The position numbers were made by a program, and so were the translations under genes. Below are positions 45,079 through 57,960 of a stretch of 62,000 bases of DNA, piece after piece. Within the stretch, counting starts at the first letter, position 1; each line of letters starts with the position of its first letter. This DNA comes from Chrysomallon squamiferum. Its lineage: Eukaryota; Mollusca; Gastropoda; Neomphalida; Peltospiridae. The stretch covers positions 13,150,172-13,212,171 of the forward strand of contig CM022669.1 of the NCBI GenBank assembly GCA_012295275.1, written 5' to 3'. The notes under the pieces are model-generated. The model saw nothing but the letters and a program-made list of their open reading frames with translations. It searched no databases and was not told the DNA's origin.

Positions 45079-45435
45079 TTTTTTTCTTTAATTTATTTTT
45101 TATCATAGGAAGGAGATTTTAGTATAACTAGAACAGTTTCTTCAATTGATATCTAATTCATCTGGCTCAGATATTTTTTCATACCTGACTGCCTAGCTAT
45201 AAGTGTACATACATGCATTATAAGATTATACAGAGGAGATCCACAGCTTTAAAGCAAAGAAGTAGTGTTGCACTCATTCCAATATACAAAGGCTACATAT
45301 AAACTTTACACATGCATGCATTTAGAAAGACAAGGATTTCAATACCAAAATTTATCAGCTTCATCGACATTATAAATACAGATAACCGTCTAGAATAATT
45401 AATAAAACAATGATTTTGATCCACCATCATAATAA

Positions 45436-45486
<51 letters not shown>

Positions 45487-46122
45487 GCATTTTCAACTTT
45501 TTTTTTTTTTTTTTTTTTTTTTAAAGCTGTCACTTTTGTGTTGATGGTAAATGGAAAATTAAATCACCTGAGTAAAAACCAGACAAGTGCCGTCTTAATG
45601 TACACAATGCTGATCGCCATCATCAATTCTCTCGTCAATCCGATCATATACGCCATAAAAATGCCGGCCGTGAACAGAGCGTTCAATCGTGTGTTTTGCC
45701 GGAAATGCTGCAGGCGCATGTGCCCCAAACTGGTGAAGAAACTGGAGATATCGTACGACTACAGTTCCGGTTCGGCGCAGACAAGATCGAACGTTCGTTT
45801 GTCTCACGACAGAGGCCACCTGGCCGCAGAGTCAGCAACTTCTTTGGCAATGCAGAAAAGAAGTACCACTGACGCGACAGAGGAAAGAATACCCACATCG
45901 TTCAGCCAGGGCAGTGTACGCCCACGCACGAGTAGGGATAGTTTACAACTATCTACGAGTAGGGAGAGTTTACATCCATCTACGAGTAGGGAGAGTTTAC
46001 ATCATCAAGTTAGTAAGGATAATTTACACCCATCTCCGAGCACGGATAGCTTACACCCATCCGCCATTATGCATGATGATGATACACAGCCGTCTTCGAT
46101 TAATGAAAGTTCAGCTATGTGA
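43694..46122 (+). CDS. Receptor gene 7: group B class A GPCR (two exons, 457 aa)
   Basis: The longest receptor of the array. Exons are 43694-44471 and 45527-46122; the intron is phase 1 (CTGG|GTAAGT to TTTTAAAG|CT) and gives Ala at the split codon. The N terminus is five residues longer than in gene 4, with an NKT site. Cys105 is the TM3 disulfide cysteine. TRY (Thr129), GM in ECL2 and Ala256 in CALP replace the usual DRY, GW and CWLP. NPIIY is in exon 2. Helix 8 ends in FCRKCCRRMCP, the group B cysteine pattern. The tail of about 160 residues ends with five 9-residue repeats of the type TSRESLHPS at 45928-46062. They offer many Ser/Thr phosphorylation sites, so strong kinase/arrestin regulation is possible. 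The acceptor is fed by a poly-T tract of about 24 T. Confidence 0.92.
45439..45522. repeat. (ATT)n and poly-T before gene 7 exon 2
   Basis: ATT units to about 45484 are followed by a T run (45499-45522) that serves as the pyrimidine tract of the acceptor. The rest of the intron (44472-45526) is AT-rich with TTTA and TTA runs near 44940-45070. Confidence 0.9.
45928..46062 (+). repeat. Coding minisatellite: five 27-bp units in the gene 7 tail
   Basis: Units start at 45928, 45955, 45982, 46009 and 46036. The first three begin ACGAGTAGGGA; the last two have diverged to VSKDNLHPS and PSTDSLHPS. All stay in frame. Confidence 0.9.
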
Positions 46123-46232
46123 CGTTCTTATACACCATGACGGTTGCTAAAGCATTTCTTTTATTTTTATAATGTTTTAAATGTCTTGGAAAGAGTATTA
46201 GTTTACACTGACAGATTAATAATAATAATAAC

Positions 46233-46263
<31 letters not shown>

Positions 46264-46449
46264 TTAAATAATAATAATAATAAGCAATGATGATGGCATA
46301 AATAAATAAATAAATAAATAAAGATGATAATCTCGGCTTTTCTTTTCTTTACGGTTATATAACTGCTAAGCCTAATTTGTCAAAAGTTGTTTAATTTGGG
46401 TTATTTTTAATTATTATTTGCTTCGATTTTCTTATTCTTTTTCTTCTTT

Positions 46450-46497
<48 letters not shown>

Positions 46498-47350
46498 TTA
46501 ATTATTATTATTTTGTTTATTTATTTAACTCTTTAGGTGTTGAGGATTGCGTATTACCTGTTTTCTTTTCAAACAAATTTGTACAAATTAAAGATATTAA
46601 ATTAACTTGCAGCTTATAATTAAACATCAAACAGTTACAGAATTTTAAAGCGATGGACACATAATATTCTGTGTTAATAAAAAGTGGCACTCAACATCAT
46701 TACAGACATCTCATCAAGTAATTATTAACGGATTGTCAAATACATTATCTTCATTGTATTATGATTATTGATTATTGTAATTATTGTAAAAGGTATTTAC
46801 AAAGGTCGCTTATTCAACAGAAAATTCCCATCTATGTCGACATGAAATGTAGATACTGGGTTTTTTGTTATTGTTTAAAGAAAAAAAAGAAAAAGAATGA
46901 AATAAATAAAATAAAATATTTATTGAAAAATATATACACATTTTATAAAGTTCATATAAAGTTCTAATAAAGAAAAAAATGAGAATTCACTGAATGAAAC
47001 CTTTGTGTTCGTCGTTCTTCACCGTTGTTCCATTTTCTGCACATTTCAGGGTTTCTTTAGTAAGTTAGTTTTTGTAAAATTAAAAAGGTACAGACTGTCG
47101 ACTGCGCACCTCGGCAGACTTCACATATCCTTGTTATTGAGCTCGGTATTTCTTCTTACAACAGTTCGCAGATATCTTTTCTTCTGCAGATGATTCTGAA
47201 ACCACTTTTCAGATTACGAATAACTGGCTGGTATATTGATCATGTTGTTTCCTCCCCAAAATGGTAATTTCGAATACTTTCGTGATTTTCCGTTATTGCC
47301 CATTTAAGAATTACTTCCCTTTTTTAATATCGCAGAAACCAAACAGTCGA

Positions 47351-47404
<54 letters not shown>

Positions 47405-47959
47405 GTGGATGATGTGTTAGAAAATTTTCATTTGACGAGATTTCTAAATTTATAGGTTTATCCTAGATTACTGCTACGTACATTTATTCTTTGAAAATTC
47501 AGTGATATATGTAAATTCCAAAGATAACAAGTGAAAAAAAAAAAAAAAAATGTATGCATAAAATGAAAAGTAAACAAAACCAAAACTGATGAATTCGCAA
47601 CATAATAACGGTAATTCTTAAACTGATGAACGGTTCACACCCTGGGGAAGGAAATTAACTGGGAATGAATAAAACTTGAAATGAAAATTAGCATAACCAA
47701 ACGTAAATTGGTGCACGAATCAAAATGTTTTAATGTGTGATAGACTCAAGGGTGCCAGATTTGAAAGAAAACTAAATAGACCTAAAATACTACAGATATG
47801 AATTAATATTCACAATAGAAAACTATTTACCGTTTATTACCTCCTAATGTACGACAAGACTTAAAATTATTTTGGTAACATCACATTGTTTGGTTTTTCG
47901 TTTTAGATATTGTAAAGTCTTATGATTAATGTTCATATTTTTCTTTAATTTTATTTAAA

Positions 47960-47996
<37 letters not shown>

Positions 47997-50900
47997 ACTT
48001 TTATTTGGAACAAATCTTCCACAGTTTAATGGTGGCACAGTAGATAACTTCACTTAGCCAGAAGACAAAGTTTTACAAGTGACAAACTTCCCATGTGCTA
48101 CTGTTTATAACAGGTATTATCTTAACAGATATACATTCAGTTCAGCTTCAGTTATAAAAAAAAAAACATGCTGTGTCAACAAATGTAAGACAGAATATTT
48201 AATGCATTCCAGTAAAAAAGGTATACATGATATCAAACCGTGGTTTGGGCCCATATAGATAACAAGGTGGGAAATCCTTCATTTCCAGCAGGGTACTGGT
48301 GGGTTTTTCTTCTTTCCATCTGCAATGAGGGTTTTGGGGGGGGGTTCTTTTATTCATATACTTACTTACAACATTTATTTTATTATTATTTTTTTTTTTT
48401 TTTATCTTATACCTTACATGGAAAGGAAAGCTCAGACAATGGGTTTTGTGAAACATAGGCTAGATTGGGAAATAGGATATTACGAGCATTAAGGAGGACT
48501 GGAACTGCTGCATTGACAACTTAGATTTATCACCAAGACACATCAAGTGAACAAACAAGCTGCTAAGGTGTAATTTTCTACAAATTTATTTACACAAAGT
48601 CATGTAATAGGAAAATAATCTATATGCCAACTGCCGAGAAATGTACAACGTTGTAAAAATAAAAATCTCAAAAATAATTATTACTATTTAATGTCTATGA
48701 GTCATATAATTTAAACAACTTATCACAATTATCAATTAAATAGTAGTTTGTTTTTTTCTTTTTAAAGTTTTATTTATTTACACAACGATAACATTTAACA
48801 TAGTGATAAAATATTCTTTTCAACCAGTGAACATACATCGTTTTATTTCTATTTTGAAACTTTTGATTGAATACTTCTTAAATTTAAAATTTAAAAATAA
48901 ATAATGAAATGAATAAAAAATATTATGATATGTTAATTATTCTAAATCCTTGAACAAACCGTTTATCCTGCCAAATTGTATATATATCTAACAAACAAAA
49001 AAATGATCTAACTTTCAGATGAACTGTATTTATAACTTGTTATTCTCCAACCAGAATACTTACCAAATATGCAATTCTTTGAGAAAAAAAACAAATTATG
49101 TGCATAAATATGAAAAACAAATCCCCCATCTTAAATAGTAAAATAATAATGAACAAAATGATGCACTGAACTAGATACACTCAATGACCTTCATTTATTC
49201 CAACAATGGTAACAAGTCTGTATAAAAAAATATATATAGTTTTACTTTTTAATTTTCAAATCATAAAACCCATCCCTGAGAAAACTCCGATTTAAATAAA
49301 AGTAAAAATATTTATAAGCAAACAAAACAATGAAGTAACTGCAACTGTTAACACCAATGCTATGGAAATTGTACCCCCTTACTACAACAAGGTATAATTT
49401 TGTTACTGTATGTAATAATTAAGGATCCAAAACAAGTCCGGAACAAAAAGCAAATTCTTGGGACATTTTGATAATAAATAACTTGAATAGAGGTTGACCT
49501 GCTGCAAAGAACAAAATTAGTTATTGAGTGTCAGATGTTGCAGATAGTATGATAACCAAAAATATTGAAGAAAGAAAAATGATCGTCAAAACAATCTTGG
49601 TACAAAATAAAAAATTAGTGGGATATTTTAACAGCAAACAACCCTAACTAGGAATACATTATAAAACACAAAATATTATGTTTGAAAACAACAGAGATAC
49701 ATCAGTGCTAGTTACACACCAATCATTTGAAATAACAGCCTGGAAAAGATGTAAACCAGTTATAAACAAAGAAACCAGTTTCAGAATAAACTTAGTTCAG
49801 TATAACTGAAAGAATTAATTTTGAATAAAAACAATTTTTGGAGACAATTTGATAATAAATAAAGAAATTAGCAGCACAGCATTGAATAAAGGACAGTTGA
49901 GTTCAAGATACAACTGACTTGGAACAACAACAGTTACGTAACTAAATTAAGAACAGACTAACTTCAAGGAATGAATTTAAACATCTGAAAGGATCAAGTT
50001 CAATAAATAAATACATAGTTTATATATATATTTCAGCATCAAAACTATTCAGAACAACAAATTCAAGGTATAAGCAGACACAGAACTTATATAATTCAAA
50101 GAACATTGCATTCAAGAAATAATCTGATATAAATGTACTAATGATACAAGAATGAAAACAAATTACCAACAAGAACAAATTCAGTGATAAATTAACAACA
50201 ATAATCTGGTTAGATGCATTTACAAAAACAAGACAGATAAAAAACAAACATTTTCAGGAAGCCATCTCTGTCCATGTTTTTAATGTCTTTAGTCAATAAA
50301 ACAGTTTGAAGTTTATCTTGGAATACAGTGATGTGGATGAAACCACAAGAGTTCTAAGAACTTTCATTTTCATTTACAACAATTAAAATAATAAAACAAG
50401 TTGATTATGAAGAAGTAAGAAGGATGGAAGTTTTTGCTTTTAAGTGTTTATAAATATCAACTTTCCAAAACTTTTCTTCTGAGGTTTCAGAAATTTCAGA
50501 ACATCTTGCAAAACATCTAATTCATAATTATTAACAGATAAATAAGGTTAATTTTTAAATGTTTATAAATACTTCAAACATTTGTGATTTTCTGTTAAGG
50601 CAAGAACTTGAGTTATCTCAAAACATGATCTCATTTTTGACAAAACAGAAAAATGTGAACAAAAGTGATTTAACTATGTGACAATAACAAATAATTTAAC
50701 TGTGCACAAGTTTTATGAAAACATGATTTAATAACAACAACAAAGACATTCACAAAAAAATCAAACACAAAACTTACAATAAACAATAAAAATCTGTGAT
50801 TAATGTAAAACAGATATATTCAAGTTTGGTAATGCATTTGTCCTTGTATGAAAAATGAAAACTCCAGTGGTCAGTATGTTTTTCCTGTGCAGTTACTATT

Positions 50901-51520
50901 ACCATTATGAGATTATACCTTTCAATTTCCATGACATTTTTGTGATCCCCCAAAAATGGTTATATGAATATTTGAAAATTAATGCCTCTTGGGGAAAAAA
51001 AAAAAAACGTGATTCCTCTGCTTAAAGCTATCATAAGGATATGAAACCTGAATGAGACTATTCAAGTTTCACACACAAAATGAATTTATGTAGAGATGAG
51101 GTGTATAATGATTCAGTATATTAATTACTTATCTCTATATATATTTATATATGCAGTCAATTAACAAAACAAAAAAAAATAATATGTATGTGTGTGTAAT
51201 AACAAATAAATAAATGAAATAACAACAAAAAATTTGATTTTCTTTTTGATTTCATTTTTCTACTATACCTTCCAAATTGGGGGGGGGGGGGAAAGACCAA
51301 CAACATCAAAAGAAATTAACTGTATCAAATGAAAGTGAAAAAAATCTTTAATAAATTTAATTCTTTTTCATTTCATTATTTTTCTATTATTTATTTAATT
51401 TTAAAATAAATAATTATCTAAACTAAAGCACTCTACGGTAATCTGAAATAAATCAATTTTTCTTTTAAACCACAAACAGGACCCTGAAAGGATTGTTGTT
51501 TCTTAAGTCTAAAATAAACT

Positions 51521-51551
<31 letters not shown>

Positions 51552-51610
51552 TGTGCCTTTGGGTGTAATTAAGGCCTTATATTTTATCAAATAAAGATGA
51601 TCTTATTTTG

Positions 51611-51646
<36 letters not shown>

Positions 51647-51753
51647 AAGAAAATTATGCTATTTTTTTTCTTGCAACATGACAGTCTGATTTCAGCTTCA
51701 GCAAATCCTGGCATGGACTTACTGTATGTGTTAACATGGTCTGAGAGAGTTTT
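46123..51753. other. Region between receptor gene 7 and the ACSBG gene
   Basis: No gene seen. The first part has AAT and AAAT microsatellites (46219-46265, 46453-46498, 47354-47403). From about 48.0 to 51.7 kb microsatellites become scarce. That part probably includes the 3'UTR of the - strand acyl-CoA synthetase, whose stop codon is at 51754. Poly-A runs lie at 51524-51551 and 51611-51643. Confidence 0.55.
48000..48005 (-). terminator. Candidate polyadenylation signal, ACSBG side
   Basis: On the - strand AATAAA occurs here and a tract of about 28 A follows within about ten bases (47963-47992). It could end a 3.7-kb 3'UTR of the synthetase gene, but a genome-encoded A tract at that spot is also what a retrocopied sequence leaves. 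Confidence 0.3.
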
Positions 51754-51833
51754 TCAATTATCAGAATAAAAAGCTTCGATGGTTTTAGCATACATCTTGC
51801 TTACTATGGGTCTTCTAACTTTCATTGTTGGTC
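51754..51833 (-). CDS. ACSBG: ACSBG last coding exon
   Basis: Encodes the last 25 residues, opening PTMKVRRP and ending FYSDN before TGA. It contains the C-terminal lysine of the adenylation domain. The acceptor is TAATTTCAG. Confidence 0.93.
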
Positions 51834-52945
51834 CTGAAATTACATCAAAATGACAAAAATGTATTAAATGAACAACTACGAATTTTTTCATAACAACAAC
51901 AAAAACAACAATAATCATAAAAACACAGAAATAAAAATTGTGAATATGTTTATAGATGTGTATGTATGGATGTCTGTTCTGGCCTTGTCCTCTATTAGAA
52001 GCAATGGATATTTTAACTGCACTTATCCAGTAGCCATAAATTTTAAACCTGAAATTTTTATAAATGAGAAACAGGATACTAAGAAGGATAAATACACATA
52101 CAAACAAACAAACAAACATGCACATCTGTATCTATAATAACCTTTATACACAGGTAAGGCAATACATGTTACGTTTCAGTACAGAACTCACCTAGCTCTC
52201 CCCCAGGTATTGAGAAGTCTTTTGGCAAGATTGTCCACTTCTGAACTTTAGCAGCTCTGGAGACTGACTGCTGGTTGGCTTTGTCGACACCACTCTGTAT
52301 CGCCTTCAGCACGTTGATGTCCTGCTTGACAATGATCTCTGACACCGTAGTTGCTTTGCTGCCGACTGAGCGACACCATTCCTGTGCAGGCTTAGTCAGG
52401 ATGTCCTTCGGCTCCATTGTGTTTAAATCTACCTCTGTCTGTCGACATAAAACAAATTATGATGTCATGACCATTTGCAGAACTAATTAGCAAATTTACT
52501 CAGACACACACACACACACACACACGGACACACAAACATAAAACTTATAGGAAGCCAATCCAGGTTTCTGAAGCATCTTTTCAAGACCAACTTGCTTTTT
52601 AATCTTTTTTTTTTTTTTTTTTTATATATCAGTAAAACTGGGCAAATCAAGAAATAGAAAAAAAAATGGTTTCTTTTTTGATGAAATTGTATTAAAACAG
52701 TGCACAGGAAAATGATTTTTGTATTACTTTCATGCATATCACATGAAAGTAAGATAAAAAAAATAATTTCTCAACCTTAAGTGTAATGAGCATGGAGAGA
52801 AATTTTTTCTTGTCTCCTATCAACATGCAATGGCTCACACAGGGCAGGGCCTCCTTCACTGCATCTTCTATAGGCACAGGAGCTATGTTTTCACCTCCTG
52901 CAGTTATTATTAATTCTAAAAGAAAGAAAGAAACAAATACAATAC

Positions 52946-52996
<51 letters not shown>

Positions 52997-55900
52997 CTCT
53001 GTTGTTTATTCTTTTTTTTTAACTTTAGAATTCTGTGATAACTGAAATATTTTCATCATTTTTTAAACAGTTAAGTTTAAAATATCAATAAAAGAAAAAT
53101 GTAATTTTTATTTTATTTTTTTTAAATAAACATAATCAGAAAAATACATATTGTATGAAATCTCAAGTTTAAGGTTAAATAAAATCAAAACATTGTTTCT
53201 CACCTTTTATCCGGCCTGTTATGTACAGGAAGCCGTCTTTGTCCATGCGTCCAATGTCACCAGTCAGTAGATATCCTTCACTGTCAAATGTCTCTCTTGT
53301 CTTTGCTTCCTCTTCCAGGTAACCCATGAATACATGTCGTCCATACATGCACACCTGGAAAACAATTTATTTATCACTAAAAGCATTACCTTTATTATTA
53401 GATTATATCTAATTTATACTCAGGTGTTACTTTAGCATGAACAGAATGTAGAATGTAGAATGTAGAATGTATAAATTAAAAAAATAAAAAAATAAAAAAA
53501 TAAATTAGGACATACCCGCAACTCCCAAAACACACAAACATCATGAAAGATACAATTATTTAAAAATTGAAATATACATGCCTCATCTGTATATTTAGAT
53601 ACCTACCAACCCTCCCCACATAATGCACTCCTTCATACACAAAGACACACACACACACACACACACACACATCCAAACCCATACCAACACAAACCACTGG
53701 TAAAAACACTCAAATATACCTCTCCATTACCATCCTCATCTGGGTTAGCAAATTTTGTAAACACTCCAGGAACTGAGAAACCAACACTAGTCACTCGATT
53801 CCCTGACCCAGGTCGACAAAATGTGTGAGGTCCTGTGTAACAATAAATATTCAAATTAGTCACTAGAATGCAAGATTATAGAAATAATTACTGAAACCAA
53901 CATATTTTAATAAGCAAATATATATAATCAATTACTTGATATTCAGTAAAAATAATAACAGCAACAACATTATATATATTTATTTATGTCACTATCATGA
54001 ATATCTACAGTTATAAAGAATTCACGAAAACACCCTGACATAATGAGTTTAGCAAAAAGTCATGGAAGACTAAGTGGTTATTGACACATTCACAAATGAG
54101 TCCTAAAATAAAAAATAAAAATAAAAAAAATGTATTGGTTTTATATTTCATACATATTTTGAATCAGAAACTGGGTAAAGATGATAAGTGAATTAGTTTG
54201 TTCACATCCATTAATGATAAACAATGGTCAGCAAAATAAACATGTTGTGTTACTATCAAGGTAAATAATTTACCTGTCGATTCACTCATTCCGTATATGT
54301 CCTGTATCATGATGTTCAGACTGAGAAAGTAGTCAACAGTGTCTTTAGTGATGGGTGCTGCTCCAGTCAGAAAGAATTTGCATCGATCAAAACCAAGAGC
54401 TTGTCGTACCTTCTTGAAAACCAGGGCATTAGCAATACCCCAGCATAGAGGGTAACCATTTCTGAAAAATATATCAAATTACCCAAGTGAAATAAAAAAA
54501 GAATTCTGGCATAGTGTAACCATTTCTGAACATATATATCAAAATACCCAAGTGAAAAAAAATTAAATTAAAAAACCATGTATACTGTGTAACCATTTCT
54601 GAAAAAAATGTTATAAAAAAAGAAAAAATGTTTTAAAATTAAATTAAAAAATATTGAAAAAATTAGAATGTGTTTTCTTTTAAATTCTCACATACTCGGT
54701 AACTATTTCTGAAAAATAGTCAACTTAAAATAATCGGATCCTAACATTTCTAACTTTCCAAGAGAAAATGGATTTTTCGTGTGTGATTCTAAAAATTAAT
54801 ATACTATATCATAAATAATAAGTGTCATCTATAAAATTAAATCTACAAGTCTAATAACAAAATAAAAAAGAAATAATAATGAAATTGAAAGATAATGAAA
54901 TAGCTTGAAAAATTTATAAACAATACAAGAAAAACTTAAATAATATAAGATGTACAATAACAAGCAGTAAAATCCTTGCTATAGAACAAAAATGATGTCT
55001 TCTTTAATAAGCTTCAACATAACTAAATTAATGTCATAAATATTAACTGCAGTTATGCAGTCAGCTATCAAAATCAAGAAAGAATTCAAAACCAATTATT
55101 TCCATATTTATTTTCTGGGTTTTATTTTGGCTTTTCTTTTCAGTTTTCTTTTTCTTTTTTCAGTTTTTTAAAGCTTTGCATGTACATTTAGTTTAATCTG
55201 AATACATTAAAGTTTATCTTAAAAATAAACTCTGTAAATTGTTTATAATCTTTGTTTTTGAGGAATTTCATATAAATGAAAGTTGTAACTGCACTGGACT
55301 TGTATGAAAAAAAAATTAACATTAGAACTTCCAGCAATAAATAAAATATTGTGTTTTTAAAAAAATATGATTCTAACAGTGGATCACAAAATCACAACAT
55401 ATAAAAAGAAAATAGGAAGGGTTGAAACTTGTATTATATGTAAATTATTCAGTTTCAAAGTTTCACTCACTCACATAATACACATAGGCATACAGATTAA
55501 TTTTACTATTATAATTACTGTTATTGCTATTATTATTATTATTACTATAATTATTATTATTTTTATTATTATCATCATCATCATCATCACTTATTAATGC
55601 TATGGATTTTGAAAACATAATAAAACAAGGGTTGCTTTCTGTAACAACAGCTTTCTGTAATAAATTGAAATATTTTAAGCTATATCACTGAGAAATATTT
55701 TATTTGAATACAATGAAGCAATATCTAAAGCAATGAAAGTGTTAAATTTAAAATAATGAATATAATTAGAAGAAAAAAAAAATTTGCTACAACATATAGT
55801 TAAAATAAATAAATAAATAAATAAATTTACAAAAAAGAGAAACAGGTAAACCAATTTGTAATAACTGAAAATTAAGCCATGCTTTGAGAAAATGAATATA

Positions 55901-56979
55901 AGAAAAAAAAAAAAAAAATGAAAAACAAGAAATTACCGATGGAGACATTTCTCTTGCTTTGAAGTACTAAGACAAAAATGACAAAGTAAAGCATCAATTC
56001 CGACTACTATTAATTGAATTTTAATCTTTTTATTAATCAATTATAGAGCCATAAGAATTCAGTTTAAAATTATAATTATTATTACAACATGGATGGATGG
56101 ATGGATGTAGGTATGTATATCTATTCTTCCAATATGCATACATATACCAGCAAAAACCAGACATTAATAAATGAACCTACATCAACATTTACCTAAAGCT
56201 ATTAATGCAGTTTAAGGACATAACAAATTTAAAAAGTTAGTTTTGTCACTGCCTAATTACTTAGATTTAAGGGCACTCATATACATAAAAGTCATGATAG
56301 CTAAAAAATAATATATAAAGAAACAATGAAAAAAAAGGTAGATGATTAATTCTGTAATGAGTAATTGTTATTCTAATTCCTTATTAACACATTGATCTAA
56401 AAGCAAATAGGAGAGAGAAAAAAAAGAAAATTCTATATCTATGTCACACTTCGTAAAGCACCATTTCAAGAATTAAACAAATTAAAATCCAAAAAAAAAA
56501 AAAAAAGATAAGAAAAAAAATTTTACATTTAAATTTTCTTAAATCATGTAAATGATTCAAGTTTTATGAAGATGTACTCACAGCAACACTAAAAGTTTAT
56601 AAAATAAAAAAAACTTTTTTTTTTTTGGTGATCATTAACTCAAACAGGTCTGAATATCTTCCTTTCTGCTCCCATCATCAAAACACTTTGATCAAACTAG
56701 ACAATAATAAATTATAAAAAAAGAGATAAATAAAACGATTCTTACCCCTCCATGACATTGTAGTTTCCTCTGAGGCCAGTGCTTTTTGCCCAGGCGGCGA
56801 TCTTCTTCTTCAGTCCAGAGTTGTTGCGACCAACTTCAATCATCTTCTCCATCATTTTCTCCCACACCCGGGGAACTCCAAAAAAAGCAGTCGGTCGAAC
56901 TTCTCTTAGAGTTACTGAAAGTGTGCCCTGGAAAAACAGATGCAGTCATTGTAGTTTTTGCAGATATTAAACACTATTG

Positions 56980-57027
<48 letters not shown>

Positions 57028-57429
57028 ATGGTTGTTTGGTGTTTTTTTTTCCTTATTATGTTCATATTTTTTGCCGGTTTCTGCTTTATTATTAAGATGG
57101 CATTTTGTTGTTTTTTTATTGTTTTTTTATTTATATGCTAGCAAAAACATTTTTTATGTTATTTATTTTATTAATTATTAAGAATAAATATGTTTAGTGA
57201 CAAAGAATAATGTTAAAAAATAACTAATATTAACAATTTTGATTTCCGATTAATTGTTCAGTAGTATTAGTTATGAATACAAATGGAAGTACTGAAAATG
57301 ATAGTTTCAAGGTCAGAAGCATTTTTATAATACAGTTATTTCAGTATTTAGAATTTAAAAAAACATTTTGGCATTTTTTTTTTTTTTCATTCTATTACCC
57401 CACATGCAAAAAAAAAAAAAAAAAAAAAA

Positions 57430-57495
<66 letters not shown>

Positions 57496-57840
57496 AATAA
57501 ATGAATAAATAAATAAATAAATAAAAAGAAAAATAATAATAGGTGGTAAGCTGGTTATTTTTCTGTTACTTTATTATTAGCAAAGATTGAGGTATATGCA
57601 ATGTATTTATACCATTTGAATGAATTGCCAGTGATGTATTGTAAAATACCTTCAGTGCATCGGGTTGTGCAAAATACACAGCGCCTGCAGTGCCAATGCT
57701 GATGTACAGATCCATCACCTGGGCAGCGACGTGACTCAGGGGCAGGTAACTCACCATTACTTCCTCCCCATAGATCAAATTGACTTCTCTACCCACAGTT
57801 TGACAAACCCAGGTTAGCTGACAGAAAAAAAAAATTACAT

Positions 57841-57871
<31 letters not shown>

Positions 57872-57918
57872 AATAAATAAATAAAAGGAAAGGAAAATAA
57901 AATCAATATACATTTTAG

Positions 57919-57960
<42 letters not shown>

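Noticed and set aside
46123-48000. An eighth receptor between gene 7 and ACSBG
   Set aside because: No TM3 (RYVKI) or TM7 (NPIIY) signature is found on either strand.
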